DNA of 64,000 nt from Ilex aquifolium (Eukaryota > Streptophyta > Magnoliopsida > Aquifoliales > Aquifoliaceae), in contig OX637397.1 of NCBI GenBank assembly GCA_951799425.1, positions 41,706,409 through 41,770,408 of the forward strand. Direction: 5' to 3'. A program made the position numbers and the translations under genes. Below, one piece after another: positions 1 through 11,363 of the stretch (position 1 is its first letter; each line of letters begins with the position of its first letter). Below the pieces are notes generated by a model. That model worked only from the letters and a program-made list of their open reading frames with translations, had not been told where the DNA came from and did no database searches.

Positions 1-30
1 TAATTCTTGCGGCATTTTAAAGAGAACTTG

Positions 31-39
31 AAACCCTAA
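31..39. other. Telomere-like motif in half A (representative of about 169)
   Basis: AAACCCTAA, the string known in plants as the telo-box, lies 28 bp into half A and recurs in nearly every unit. Reading on, AACCCTAACC is also a 10-nt match to the CCCTAA (TTAGGG-type) telomere repeat. Half B has TCCCTAACC or TCCCTTACC at the matching place, so the core predates the dimer. It is a single short match per unit, not a telomeric array. A role in binding telo-box proteins would be inference. Confidence 0.5.
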
Positions 40-64
40 CCAATATATTCAGATCAAAATTGGT
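39..64. other. Dyad ACCAAT-14 nt-ATTGGT in half A (representative)
   Basis: A perfect 6-bp inverted repeat (39-44 and 59-64) surrounds a 14-nt AT-rich spacer. It recurs in most half-A copies. Copies reading CCATTATATT (for example near 33368, 36019, 38671 and 50414) have lost one arm base. The homologous part of half B lacks the dyad. Short dyads are common in centromeric satellites, and function here is not shown. Confidence 0.55.
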
Positions 65-132
65 GATTCATCTTCTAACAAGTTCGAAATGGTGATGGAA
101 GTTTGGTATAGTTGGCCATTCGCCTCCACAAG

Positions 133-142
133 GAAAAAAAAG
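133..142. repeat. Poly-A tract of variable length in half A (representative)
   Basis: The run after CCACAAGG is eight A in most units. It is nine near 5057, 13767, 16039 and 21350, and seven in units near 4299, 13010, 22487, 23240, 24373, 25133, 50887, 53537, 56567, 59597 and 63385. Most seven-A copies also carry AACGTGAAACCC upstream, so tract length is inherited with a subfamily and is not only random slippage. The unit near 63385 has seven A without AACGTG and looks recombinant. Confidence 0.7.
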
Positions 143-201
143 TAATTCCCATTCATTCTTATTTCTGACATAACTGTTTACTCCGGTCTCTGATTAAGTT
201 G

Positions 202-224
202 ATTCTTGCGGCATTGTAAAGAAT
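202..224. other. Dyad ATTCTT-11 nt-AAGAAT at the start of half B (representative)
   Basis: A perfect 6-bp stem (202-207 with 219-224) closes over GCGGCATTGTA. It recurs in almost every half B. Copies reading GTAAATAATT (for example near 6280, 14612, 16885 and 19915) lose a stem base. Half A has only a weak 4-bp remnant because AGAGAAC replaces AGAATT. It could form a small cruciform or hairpin. It is not followed by a T run, so I do not read it as a terminator. Confidence 0.5.
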
Positions 225-380
225 TATTGAATCCCTTACCATTTTATTCACATCAAAAGTCATGAAAAATCCTCTAGCATGGGCTATATTGTAACGCAAA
301 TTTGGTGTAGTAAGTAGTCCTCCTTTAAAATGAAATAGTCTATCGGACATAACTTTTTCTCCCGAACTCGGATTGAGCTA
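202..380. repeat. Half-unit B (representative, first copy)
   Basis: This is the 179-bp second half of the dimer. Its first 109 bases align to half A without gaps at about 73% identity (80 matches by hand count), and its last 40 bases also resemble the end of A. The two halves therefore derive from one ancestral monomer of about 180 bp. The middle differs: B has CTCTAGCATGGGCTATATTG and TCCTCCTTTAAAATGAAATAG where A has the poly-A tract. B carries most of the diagnostic variants that define the higher-order repeats, for example GCATGGG/GCACGGG, AACGCAAA/AACACAAA, TCCTCC/TCCTCT and GAATTCTTG/GAATTATTG. Within-class identity across the window is far higher than A-to-B identity, so homogenisation now acts on the dimer. 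Confidence 0.93.
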
Positions 381-597
381 ATTCTTGCGGCATTGTAAAG
401 AGAACTTGAAACCCTAACCAATATATTCAGATCAAAATTGGTGATTCATCTTCTAACAAGTTCGAAATGGTGATGGAAGTTTGGTATAGTTGACCATTCC
501 CCTCCACAAGGAAAAAAAAGTAATTTCCCATTCTTTCTTATTTCTGACATAACTTTTTACTCCGGTCTCTGATTAAGTTGATTCTTGCGGCATTGTA

Positions 598-607
598 AAG
601 AATTCTT
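598..607. other. 10-bp palindrome AAGAATTCTT with EcoRI site in half B (representative)
   Basis: AAGAATTCTT is its own reverse complement and holds GAATTC at 600-605. It is present in the majority class of half B and replaced by AAGAATTATT in the class seen at 202-380, 1339 on, 7064 on and elsewhere. EcoRI would therefore give a ladder based on about 379 bp, with larger bands spanning the variant units. Confidence 0.8.
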
Positions 608-2054
608 GAATCCCTAACCATTTTATTCACATCAAAAGTCATGAAAAATCCTCTAGCATGGGCTATATTGTAACGCAAATTTGGTGTAGTAAGTAGTCCT
701 CCTTTAAAATGAAATAGTCTATCGGACATAACATTTTCACCCGAACTCGGATTGAGCTAATTCTTGCGGCATTTTAAAGAGAACTTGAAACCCTAACCAA
801 TATATTCAGATCAAAATTGGTGATTCATCTTCTAACAAGTTCGAAATGGTGATGGAAGTTTGGTATAGTTGACCATTCCCCTCCACAAGGAAAAAAAAGT
901 AATTTCCCATTCTTTCTTATTTCTGACATAACTTTTTACTCCGGTCTCTGATTAAGTTGATTCTTGCGGCATTGTAAAGAATTCTTGAATCCCTAACCAT
1001 TTTATTCACATCAAAAGTCATGAAAAATCCTCTAGCATGGGCTATATTGTAACGCAAATTTGGTGTAGTAAGTAGTCCTCCTTTAAAATGAAATAGTCTA
1101 TCGGACATAACATTTTCACCCGAACTCGGATAGAGCTAATTCTTGCGGCATTTTAAAGAGAACTTGAAACCCTAACCAATATATTCAGATCAAAATTGGT
1201 GATTCATCTTCTAACAAGTTCGAAATGGTGATGGAAGTTTGGTATAGTTGGCCATTCGCCTCCACAAGGAAAAAAAAGTAATTCCCATTCATTCTTATTT
1301 CTGACATAACTGTTTACTCCGGTCTCTGATTAAGTTGATTCTTGCGGCATTGTAAAGAATTATTGAATCCCTTACCATTTTATTCACATCAAAAGTCATG
1401 AAAAATCCTCTAGCATGGGCTATATTGTAACGCAAATTTGGTGTAGTAAGTAGTCCTCCTTTAAAATGAAATAGTCTATCGGACATAACTTTTTCTCCCG
1501 AACTCGGATTGAGCTAATTCTTGCGGCATTGTAAAGAGAACTTGAAACCCTAACCAATATATTCAGATCAAAATTGGTGATTCATCTTCTAACAAGTTCG
1601 AAATGGTGATGGAAGTTTGGTATAGTTGACCATTCCCCTCCACAAGGAAAAAAAAGTAATTTCCCATTCTTTCTTATTTCTGACATAACTTTTTACTCCG
1701 GTCTCTGATTAAGTTGATTCTTGCGGCATTGTAAAGAATTCTTGAATCCCTAACCATTTTATTCACATCAAAAGTCATGAAAAATCCTCTAGCATGGGCT
1801 ATATTGTAACGCAAATTTGGTGTAATAAGTAGTCCTCCTTTAAAATGAAATAGTCTATCGGACATAACATTTTCTCCCGAACTCGGATTGAGCTAATTCT
1901 TGCGGCATTTTAAAGAGAACTTGAAACCCTAACCAATATATTCAGATCAAAATTGGTGATTCATCTTCTAACAAATTCGAAATGCTGATGGAAGGTTGGT
2001 ATAGTTGGCCATTCCCCTCCACAAGGAAAAAAAAGTAATTCCCATTCTTTCTTA

Positions 2055-5000
2055 TTTCTGACATAACTTTTTACTCCGGTCTCTGATTAAGTTGATTCTT
2101 GCGGCATTGTAAAGAATTCTTGAATCCCTAACCATTTTATTCACATCAAAAGTCATGAAAAATCCTCTAGCATGGGCTATATTGTAACGCAAATTTGGTG
2201 TAGTAAGTAGTCCTCCTTTTAAAATGAAATAGTCTATCGGACATAACATTTTCACCCGAACTCGGATTGAGCTAATTCTTGCGGCATTTTAAAGAGAACT
2301 TGAAACCCTAACCAATATATTCAGATCAAAATTGGTGATTCATCGTCTAACAAGTTCGAAATGGTGATGGAAGTTTGGTATAGTTGGCCATTCCCCTCCA
2401 CAAGGAAAAAAAAGTAATTTCCCATTCTTTCTTATTTCTGACATAACTTTTTACTCCGGTCTCTGATTAAGTTGATTCTTGCGGCATTGTAAAGAATTCT
2501 TGAATCGCTAACCATTTTATTCACATCAAAAGTCATGAAAAATCCTCTAGCATGGGCTATATTGCAATGCAAATTTGGTGTAATAAGTAGTCCTCCTTTA
2601 AAATGAAATAGTCTATCGGACGTAACTTTTTCTCCCGAACTCGGATTGAGCTAATTCTTGCGGCATTGTAAAGAGAACTTAAAACCCTAACCAATATATT
2701 GAGATCAAAATTGGTGATTCATCTTCTAACAAGTTCGAAATGGTGATGGAAGTTTGGTATAGTTGGCCATTCGCCTCCACAAGGAAAAAAAAGTAATTCT
2801 CATTCATTCTTATTTCTGACATAACTGTTTACTCCGGTCTCTGATTAAGTTGATTCTTGCGGCATTGTAAAAAATTATTGAATCCCTTACCATTTTATTC
2901 ACATCAAAAGTCATGAAAAATCCTCTAGCATGGGCTATATTGTAACGCAAATTTGGTGTAGTAAGTAGTCCTCCTTTAAAATGAAATAGTCTATCGGACA
3001 TAACTTTTTCTCCCGAACTCGGATTGAGCTAATTCTTGCGGCATTGTAAAGAGAACTTGAAACCCTAACCAATATATTCAGATCAAAATTGGTGATTCAT
3101 CTTCTAACAAGTTCGAAATGGTGATGGAAGTTTGGTATAGTTGACCATTCCCCTCCACAAGGAAAAAAAAGTAATTTCCCATTCTTTCTTATTTCTGACA
3201 TAACTTTTTACTCCGGTCTCTGATTAAGTTGATTCTTGCGGCATTGTAAAGAATTCTTGAATCCCTAACCATTTTATTCACATCAAAAGTCATGAAAAAT
3301 CCTCTAGCATGGGCTATATTGTAACGCAAATTTGGTGTAGTAAGTAGTCCTCCTTTAAAATGAAATAGTCTATCGGACATAACATTTTCACCCGAACTCG
3401 GATTGAGCTAATTCTTGCGGCATTTTAAAGAGAACTTGAAACTCTAACCAATATATTCAGATCAAAATTGGTGATTCATCTTCTAACAAGTTCGAAATGG
3501 TGATGGAAGTTTGGTATAGTTGACCATTCCCCTCCACAAGGAAAAAAAAGTAATTTCCCATTCTTTCTTATTTCTGACATAACTTTTTACTCCGGTCTCT
3601 GATTAAGTTGATTCTTGCGGCATTGTAAAGAATTCTTGAATCCCTAACCATTTTATTCACATCAAAAGTCATGAAAAATCCTCTTGCATGGGCTATATTG
3701 TAACGCAAATTTGGTGTAGTAAGTAGTCCTCCTTTAAAATGAAATAGTCTATCGGACATAACATTTTCACCCGAACTCGGATAGAGCTAATTCTTGCGGC
3801 ATTTTAAAGAGAACTTGAAACCCTAACCAATATATTCAGATCAAAATTGGTGATTCATCTTCTAACAAGTTCGAAATGGTGATGGAAGTTTGGTATAGTT
3901 GTCCATTCCCCTCCACAAGGAAAAAAAAGTAATTTCCCATTCTTTCTTATTTCTGACATTACTTTTTACTCCGGTCTCTGATTAAGTTGATTCTTGCGGC
4001 ATTGTAAAGAATTATTGAATCCCTTACCATTTTATTCACATCAAAAGTCATGAAAAATCCTCTAGCATGGGCTATATTGTAACGCAAATTTGGTGTAGTA
4101 AGTAGTCCTCCTTTAAAATGAAATAGTCTATCGGACATAACTTTTTCTCCCGAACTCGGATTGAGCTAATTCTTGCGGCATTGTAAAGAGAACGTGAAAC
4201 CCTAACCAATATATTCAGATCAAAATTGGTGATTCATCTTCTAACAAGTTCGAAATGGTGATGGAAGTTTGGTATAGTTGACCATTCCCCTCCACAAGGA
4301 AAAAAAGTAATTTCCCATTCTTTCTTATTTCTGACATAACTTTTTACTCCGGTCTCTGATTAAGTTGATTCTTGCGGCATTGTAAAGAATTCTTGAATCC
4401 CTAACCATTTTATTCACATCAAAAGTCATGAAAAATCCTCTAGCATGGGCTATATTGTAACGCAAATTTGGTGTAGTAAGTAGTCCTCCTGTAAAATGAA
4501 ATAGTCTATCGGACATAACATTTTCACCCGAACTCGGATAGAGCTAATTCTTGCGGCATTTTAAAGAGAACTTGAAACCCTAACCAATATATTCAGATCA
4601 AAATTGGTGATTCATCTTCTAACAAGTTCGAAATGGTGATGGAAGTTTGGTATAGTTGTCCATTCCCCTCCACAAGGAAAAAAAAGTAATTTCCCATTCT
4701 TTCTTATTTCTGACATAACTTTTTACTCCGGTCTCTGATTAAGTTGATTCTTGCGGCATTGTAAAGAATTCTTGAATCGCTAACCATTTTATTCACATCA
4801 AAAGTCATGAAAAATCCTCTAGCACGGGCTATATTGTAACGCAAATTTGGTGTAATAAGTAGTCCTCCTTTAAAATGAAATAGTCTATCGGACATAACAT
4901 TTTCTCCCGAACTCGGATTGAGCTAATTCTTGCGGCATTTTAAAGAGAACTTGAAACCCTAACCAATATATTCAGATCAAAATTGGTGATTCATCTTCTA

Positions 5001-6955
5001 ACAAATTCGAAATGCTGATGGAAGGTTGGTATAGTTGGCCATTCCCCTCCACAAGGAAAAAAAAAGTAATTCCCATTCATTCTTATTTCTGACATAACTT
5101 TTTACTCCGGTCTCTGATTAAGTTGATTCTTGCGGCATTGTAAAGAATTCTTGAATCCCTAACCATTTTATTCACATCAAAAGTCATGAAAAATCCTCTA
5201 GCATGGGCTATATTGTAACGCAAATTTGGTGAAGTAAGTAGTCCTCCTTTAAAATGAAATAGTCTATCGGACATAACTTTTTCTCCCGAACTCGGATTGA
5301 GCTAATTCTTGCGGCATTGTAAAGAGAACTTGAAACCCTAACCAATATATTCAGATCAAAATTGGTGATTCATCTTCTAACAAGTTCGAAATGGTGATGG
5401 AAGTTTGGTATAGTTGACCATTCCCCTCCACAAGGAAAAAAAAGTAATTTCCCATTCTTTCTTATTTCTGACATAACTTTTTACTCCGGTCTCTGATTAA
5501 GTTGATTCTTGCGGCATTGTAAAGAATTCTTGAATCCCTAACCATTTTATTCACATCAAAAGTCATGAAAAATCCTCTAGCATGGGCTATATTGTAACGC
5601 AAATTTGGTGTAGTAAGTAGTCCTCCTTTAAAATGAAATAGTCTATCGGACATAACATTTTCACCCGAACTCGGATTGAGCTAATTCTTGCGGCATTTTA
5701 AAGAGAACTTGAAACCCTAACCAATATATTCAGATCAAAATTGGTGATTCATCTTCTAACAAGTTCGAAATGGTGATGGAAGTTTGGTATAGTTGACCAT
5801 TCCCCTCCACAAGGAAAAAAAAGTAATTTCCCATTCTTTCTTATTTCTGACATAACTTTTTACTCCGGTCTCTGATTAAGTTGATTCTTGCGGCATTGTA
5901 AAGAATTCTTGAATCCCTAACCATTTTATTCACATCAAAAGTCATGAAAAATCCTCTAGCATGGGCTATATTGTAACGCAAATTTGGTGTAGTAAGTAGT
6001 CCTCCTTTAAAATGAAATAGTCTATCGGACATAACATTTTCACCCGAACTCGGATAGAGCTAATTCTTGCGGCATTTTAAAGAGAACTTGAAACCCTAAC
6101 CAATATATTCAGATCAAAATTGGTGATTCATCTTCTAACAAGTTCGAAATGGTGATGGAAGTTTGGTATAGTTGTCCATTCCCCTCCACAAGGAAAAAAA
6201 AGTAATTTCCCATTCTTTCTTATTTCTGACATTACTTTTTACTCCGGTCTCTGATTAAGTTGATTCTTGCGGCATTGTAAATAATTATTGAATCCCTTAC
6301 CATTTTATTCAGATCAAAAGTCATGAAAAATCCTCTAGCATGGGCTATATTGTAACGCAAATTTGGTGTAGTAAGTAGTCCTCCGTTAAAATGAAATAGT
6401 GTATCGGACATAACTTTTTCTCCTGAACTCGGATTGAGCTAATTCTTGCGGCATTTTAAAGAGAACTTGAAACGCTAACCAATATATTCAGATCAAAATT
6501 GGTGATTCATCTTCTAACAAATTCGAAATGCTGATGGAAGGTTGGTATAGTTGGCCATTCCCCTCCACAAGGAAAAAAAAGTAATTCCCATTCATTCTTA
6601 TTTCTGACATAACTTTTTACTCCGGTCTCTGATTAAGTTGATTCTTGCGGCATTGTAAAGAATTCTTGAATCCCTAACCATTTTATTCACATCAAAAGTC
6701 ATGAAAAATCCTCTAGCATGGGCTATATTGCAACGCAAATTTGGTGTAATAAGTAGTCCTCCTTTAAAATGAAATAGTCTATCGGACATAACTTTTTCTC
6801 CCGAACTCGGATTGAGCTAATTCTTGCGGCATTGTAAAGAGAACTTGAAACCCTAACCAATATATTGAGATCAAAATTGGTGATTCATCTTCTAACAAGT
6901 TCGAAATGGTGATGGAAGTTTGGTATAGTTGGCCATTCGCCTCCACAAGGAAAAA
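2055..6955. repeat. Long satellite segment, left copy of a duplication offset by 8,710 bp
   Basis: The unit order and private variants here recur 8,710 bp (23 units) to the right. Shared markers include CTCTTGCATG at 3685 and 12395, TAATTCTCATTC near 2797 and 11507, the nine-A tract near 5057 and 13767, and GGTGAAGTAAG near 5229 and 13939. Private differences I noticed are 2872 (G to A), 3443 (C to T), 4491 (T to G), and C at 11792 in the right copy. The few differences imply a recent event. Edges are approximate. Confidence 0.75.
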
Positions 6956-9091
6956 AAAGTAATTCCCATTCATTCTTATTTCTGACATAACTGTTTACTC
7001 CGGTCTCTGATTAAGTTGATTCTTGCGGCATTGTAAAGAATTATTGAATCCCTTACCATTTTATTCACATCAAAAGTCATGAAAAATCCTCTAGCATGGG
7101 CTATATTGTAACGCAAATTTGGTGTAGTAAGTAGTCCTCCTTTAAAATGAAATAGTCTATCGGACATAACATTTTCACCCGAACTCGGATTGAGCTAATT
7201 CTTGCGGCATTTTAAAGAGAACTTGAAACCCTAACCAATATATTCAGATCAAAATTGGTGATTCATCTTCTAACAAGTTCGAAATGGTGATGGAAGTTTG
7301 GTATAGTTGACCATTCCCCTCCACAAGGAAAAAAAAGTAATTTCCCATTCTTTCTTATTTCTGACATAACTTTTTACTCCGGTCTCTGATTAAGTTGATT
7401 CTTGCGGCATTGTAAAGAATTCTTGAATCCCTAACCATTTTATTCACATCAAAAGTCATGAAAAATCCTCTAGCATGGGCTATATTGTAACGCAAATTTG
7501 GTGTAGTAAGTAGTCCTCCTTTAAAATGAAATAGTCTATCGGACATAACATTTTCACCCGAACTCGGATAGAGCTAATTCTTGCGGCATTTTAAAGAGAA
7601 CTTGAAACCCTAACCAATATATTCAGATCAAAATTGGTGATTCATCTTCTAACAAGTTCGAAATGGTGATGGAAGTTTGGTATAGTTGGCCATTCGCCTC
7701 CACAAGGAAAAAAAAGTAATTCCCATTCATTCTTATTTCTGACATAACTGTTTACTCCGGTCTCTGATTAAGTTGATTCTTGCGGCATTGTAAAGAATTA
7801 TTGAATCCCTTACCATTTTATTCACATCAAAAGTCATGAAAAATCCTCTAGCATGGGCTATATTGTAACGCAAATTTGGTGTAGTAAGTAGTCCTCCTTT
7901 AAAATGAAATAGTCTATCGGACATAACTTTTTCTCCCGAACTCGGATTGAGCTAATTCTTGCGGCATTGTAAAGAGAACTTGAAACCCTAACCAATATAT
8001 TCAGATCAAAATTGGTGATTCATCTTCTAACAAGTTCGAAATGGTGATGGAAGTTTGGTATAGTTGACCATTCCCCTCCACAAGGAAAAAAAAGTAATTT
8101 CCCATTCTTTCTTATTTCTGACATAACTTTTTACTCCGGTCTCTGATTAAGTTGATTCTTGCGGCATTGTAAAGAATTCTTGAATCCCTAACCATTTTAT
8201 TCACATCAAAATTCATGAAAAATCCTCTAGCACGGGCTATATTGTAACGCAAATTTGGTGTAATAAGTAGTCCTCCTTTAAAATGAAATAGTCTATCGGA
8301 CATAACATTTTCTCCCGAACTCGGATTGAGCTAATTCTTGCGGCATTTTAAAGAGAACTTGAAACCCTAACCAATATATTCAGATCAAAATTGGTGATTC
8401 ATCTTCTAACAAATTCGAAATGCTGATGGAAGGTTGGTATAGTTGGCCATTCCCCTCCACAAGGAAAAAAAAGTAATTCCCATTCATTCTTATTTCTGAC
8501 ATAACTTTTTACTCCGGTCTCTGATTAAGTTGATTCTTGCGGCATTGTAAAGAATTCTTGAATCCCTAACCATTTTATTCACATCAAAAGTCATGAAAAA
8601 TCCTCTAGCATGGGCTATATTGTAACGCAAATTTGGTGTAGTAAGTAGTCCTCCTTTTAAAATGAAATAGTCTATCGGACATAACATTTTCACCCGAACT
8701 CGGATTGAGCTAATTCTTGCGGCATTTTAAAGAGAACTTGAAACCCTAACCAATATATTCAGATCAAAATTGGTGATTCATCGTCTAACAAGTTCGAAAT
8801 GGTGATGGAAGTTTGGTATAGTTGGCCATTCCCCTCCACAAGGAAAAAAAAGTAATTTCCCATTCTTTCTTATTTCTGACATAACTTTTTACTCCGGTCT
8901 CTGATTAAGTTGATTCTTGCGGCATTGTAAAGAATTCTTGAATCGCTAACCATTTTATTCACATCAAAAGTCATGAAAAATCCTCTAGCATGGGCTATAT
9001 TGCAATGCAAATTTGGTGTAATAAGTAGTCCTCCTTTAAAATGAAATAGTCTATCGGACGTAACTTTTTCTCCCGAACTCGGATTGAGCTA
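6820..9091. repeat. 6-unit block, 2,272 bp, first copy
   Basis: Six dimers repeat directly at 9092-11363. The clearest marker is the T at 8212 (AAATTCATG where other units read AAAGTCATG), found elsewhere in the window only at 10484, exactly 2,272 bp away. Other shared marks are the CpG-changed start GGACGTAAC and GCAATGCAAA near 9004-9062 and 11276-11334. The first half A differs from the next copy at CTTGAAAC versus CTTAAAAC, so the true junction lies slightly inside the stated limits. Confidence 0.75.
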
Positions 9092-11363
9092 ATTCTTGCG
9101 GCATTGTAAAGAGAACTTAAAACCCTAACCAATATATTGAGATCAAAATTGGTGATTCATCTTCTAACAAGTTCGAAATGGTGATGGAAGTTTGGTATAG
9201 TTGGCCATTCGCCTCCACAAGGAAAAAAAAGTAATTCCCATTCATTCTTATTTCTGACATAACTGTTTACTCCGGTCTCTGATTAAGTTGATTCTTGCGG
9301 CATTGTAAAGAATTATTGAATCCCTTACCATTTTATTCACATCAAAAGTCATGAAAAATCCTCTAGCATGGGCTATATTGTAACGCAAATTTGGTGTAGT
9401 AAGTAGTCCTCCTTTAAAATGAAATAGTCTATCGGACATAACATTTTCACCCGAACTCGGATTGAGCTAATTCTTGCGGCATTTTAAAGAGAACTTGAAA
9501 CCCTAACCAATATATTCAGATCAAAATTGGTGATTCATCTTCTAACAAGTTCGAAATGGTGATGGAAGTTTGGTATAGTTGACCATTCCCCTCCACAAGG
9601 AAAAAAAAGTAATTTCCCATTCTTTCTTATTTCTGACATAACTTTTTACTCCGGTCTCTGATTAAGTTGATTCTTGCGGCATTGTAAAGAATTCTTGAAT
9701 CCCTAACCATTTTATTCACATCAAAAGTCATGAAAAATCCTCTAGCATGGGCTATATTGTAACGCAAATTTGGTGTAGTAAGTAGTCCTCCTTTAAAATG
9801 AAATAGTCTATCGGACATAACATTTTCACCCGAACTCGGATAGAGCTAATTCTTGCGGCATTTTAAAGAGAACTTGAAACCCTAACCAATATATTCAGAT
9901 CAAAATTGGTGATTCATCTTCTAACAAGTTCGAAATGGTGATGGAAGTTTGGTATAGTTGGCCATTCGCCTCCACAAGGAAAAAAAAGTAATTCCCATTC
10001 ATTCTTATTTCTGACATAACTGTTTACTCCGGTCTCTGATTAAGTTGATTCTTGCGGCATTGTAAAGAATTATTGAATCCCTTACCATTTTATTCACATC
10101 AAAAGTCATGAAAAATCCTCTAGCATGGGCTATATTGTAACGCAAATTTGGTGTAGTAAGTAGTCCTCCTTTAAAATGAAATAGTCTATCGGACATAACT
10201 TTTTCTCCCGAACTCGGATTGAGCTAATTCTTGCGGCATTGTAAAGAGAACTTGAAACCCTAACCAATATATTCAGATCAAAATTGGTGATTCATCTTCT
10301 AACAAGTTCGAAATGGTGATGGAAGTTTGGTATAGTTGACCATTCCCCTCCACAAGGAAAAAAAAGTAATTTCCCATTCTTTCTTATTTCTGACATAACT
10401 TTTTACTCCGGTCTCTGATTAAGTTGATTCTTGCGGCATTGTAAAGAATTCTTGAATCCCTAACCATTTTATTCACATCAAAATTCATGAAAAATCCTCT
10501 AGCACGGGCTATATTGTAACGCAAATTTGGTGTAATAAGTAGTCCTCCTTTAAAATGAAATAGTCTATCGGACATAACATTTTCTCCCGAACTCGGATTG
10601 AGCTAATTCTTGCGGCATTTTAAAGAGAACTTGAAACCCTAACCAATATATTCAGATCAAAATTGGTGATTCATCTTCTAACAAATTCGAAATGCTGATG
10701 GAAGGTTGGTATAGTTGGCCATTCCCCTCCACAAGGAAAAAAAAGTAATTCCCATTCATTCTTATTTCTGACATAACTTTTTACTCCGGTCTCTGATTAA
10801 GTTGATTCTTGCGGCATTGTAAAGAATTCTTGAATCCCTAACCATTTTATTCACATCAAAAGTCATGAAAAATCCTCTAGCATGGGCTATATTGTAACGC
10901 AAATTTGGTGTAGTAAGTAGTCCTCCTTTTAAAATGAAATAGTCTATCGGACATAACATTTTCACCCGAACTCGGATTGAGCTAATTCTTGCGGCATTTT
11001 AAAGAGAACTTGAAACCCTAACCAATATATTCAGATCAAAATTGGTGATTCATCGTCTAACAAGTTCGAAATGGTGATGGAAGTTTGGTATAGTTGGCCA
11101 TTCCCCTCCACAAGGAAAAAAAAGTAATTTCCCATTCTTTCTTATTTCTGACATAACTTTTTACTCCGGTCTCTGATTAAGTTGATTCTTGCGGCATTGT
11201 AAAGAATTCTTGAATCGCTAACCATTTTATTCACATCAAAAGTCATGAAAAATCCTCTAGCATGGGCTATATTGCAATGCAAATTTGGTGTAATAAGTAG
11301 TCCTCCTTTAAAATGAAATAGTCTATCGGACGTAACTTTTTCTCCCGAACTCGGATTGAGCTA
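9092..11363. repeat. 6-unit block, 2,272 bp, second copy
   Basis: Direct tandem copy of 6820-9091, with T at 10484 matching T at 8212. Its last four units also belong to the longer 8,710-bp duplication, so the two events overlap. The GGACGTAAC and GCAATGCAAA variant is present in three places (near 2560-2622, 9004-9062 and 11276-11334), as expected if a segment was first duplicated at long range and then again locally. Confidence 0.72.

Larger units (their letters stand above)
3..201. repeat. Half-unit A (representative, first copy)
   Basis: This is the 199-bp first half of the dimer (200 bp in many other copies). It opens with ATTCTTGCGGCATT, shared with half B. In order it holds a telomere-like string at 31-39, an ACCAAT/ATTGGT dyad at 39-64, a TTCGAA site, the GTTTGGTATAG segment homologous to half B, a purine tract of GG followed by eight A, and an ATTC-rich stretch. 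It ends in GACATAAC...CTCCGGTCTC, which again has a counterpart in B. Copies differ in the base before the CCATTC motif (GG, GA or GT before CCATTC) and in TAATTCCC versus TAATTTCCC. These make good subfamily markers. It is about 20 bp longer than half B, all within the A-tract region. Confidence 0.93.

Noticed and set aside
40..50. Promoter elements (CCAAT box and AATATATT or GCTATATTG as TATA box)
   Set aside because: The motifs are short and expected in AT-rich DNA. They are not arranged before any gene. Satellite transcription is possible but cannot be read from these bases.
202..224. Rho-independent terminator at the half-B hairpin
   Set aside because: The stem is only 6 bp and AT-rich, there is no T run after it, and the context is a eukaryotic satellite.
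159..350. A minus-strand open frame of 63 codons (67 where an extra T shifts the start), recurring in most units up to the right edge
   Set aside because: It is the tail of half A plus half B read once per unit. Units lose it freely by GACATTAC (early stop), GGACGTAAC (lost start) or CTCAGATT (stop). It has no recognisable domain and no promoter context, and substitutions are not held to silent positions. I treat it as a by-product of the repeat.
348..372. CENP-B box in the CCCGAACTCGG region
   Set aside because: The CCCG and CGG words recall the box, but spacing and required positions do not fit on either strand. TTCGAA in half A does not fit either.
6779..6988. A minus-strand open frame of 63-69 codons across half A, present in some units only
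   Set aside because: It is open only in subfamilies with ATTGAGATC in half A, which lack the stop made by ATTCAGATC. It is a second frame of the same satellite with no sign of selection.
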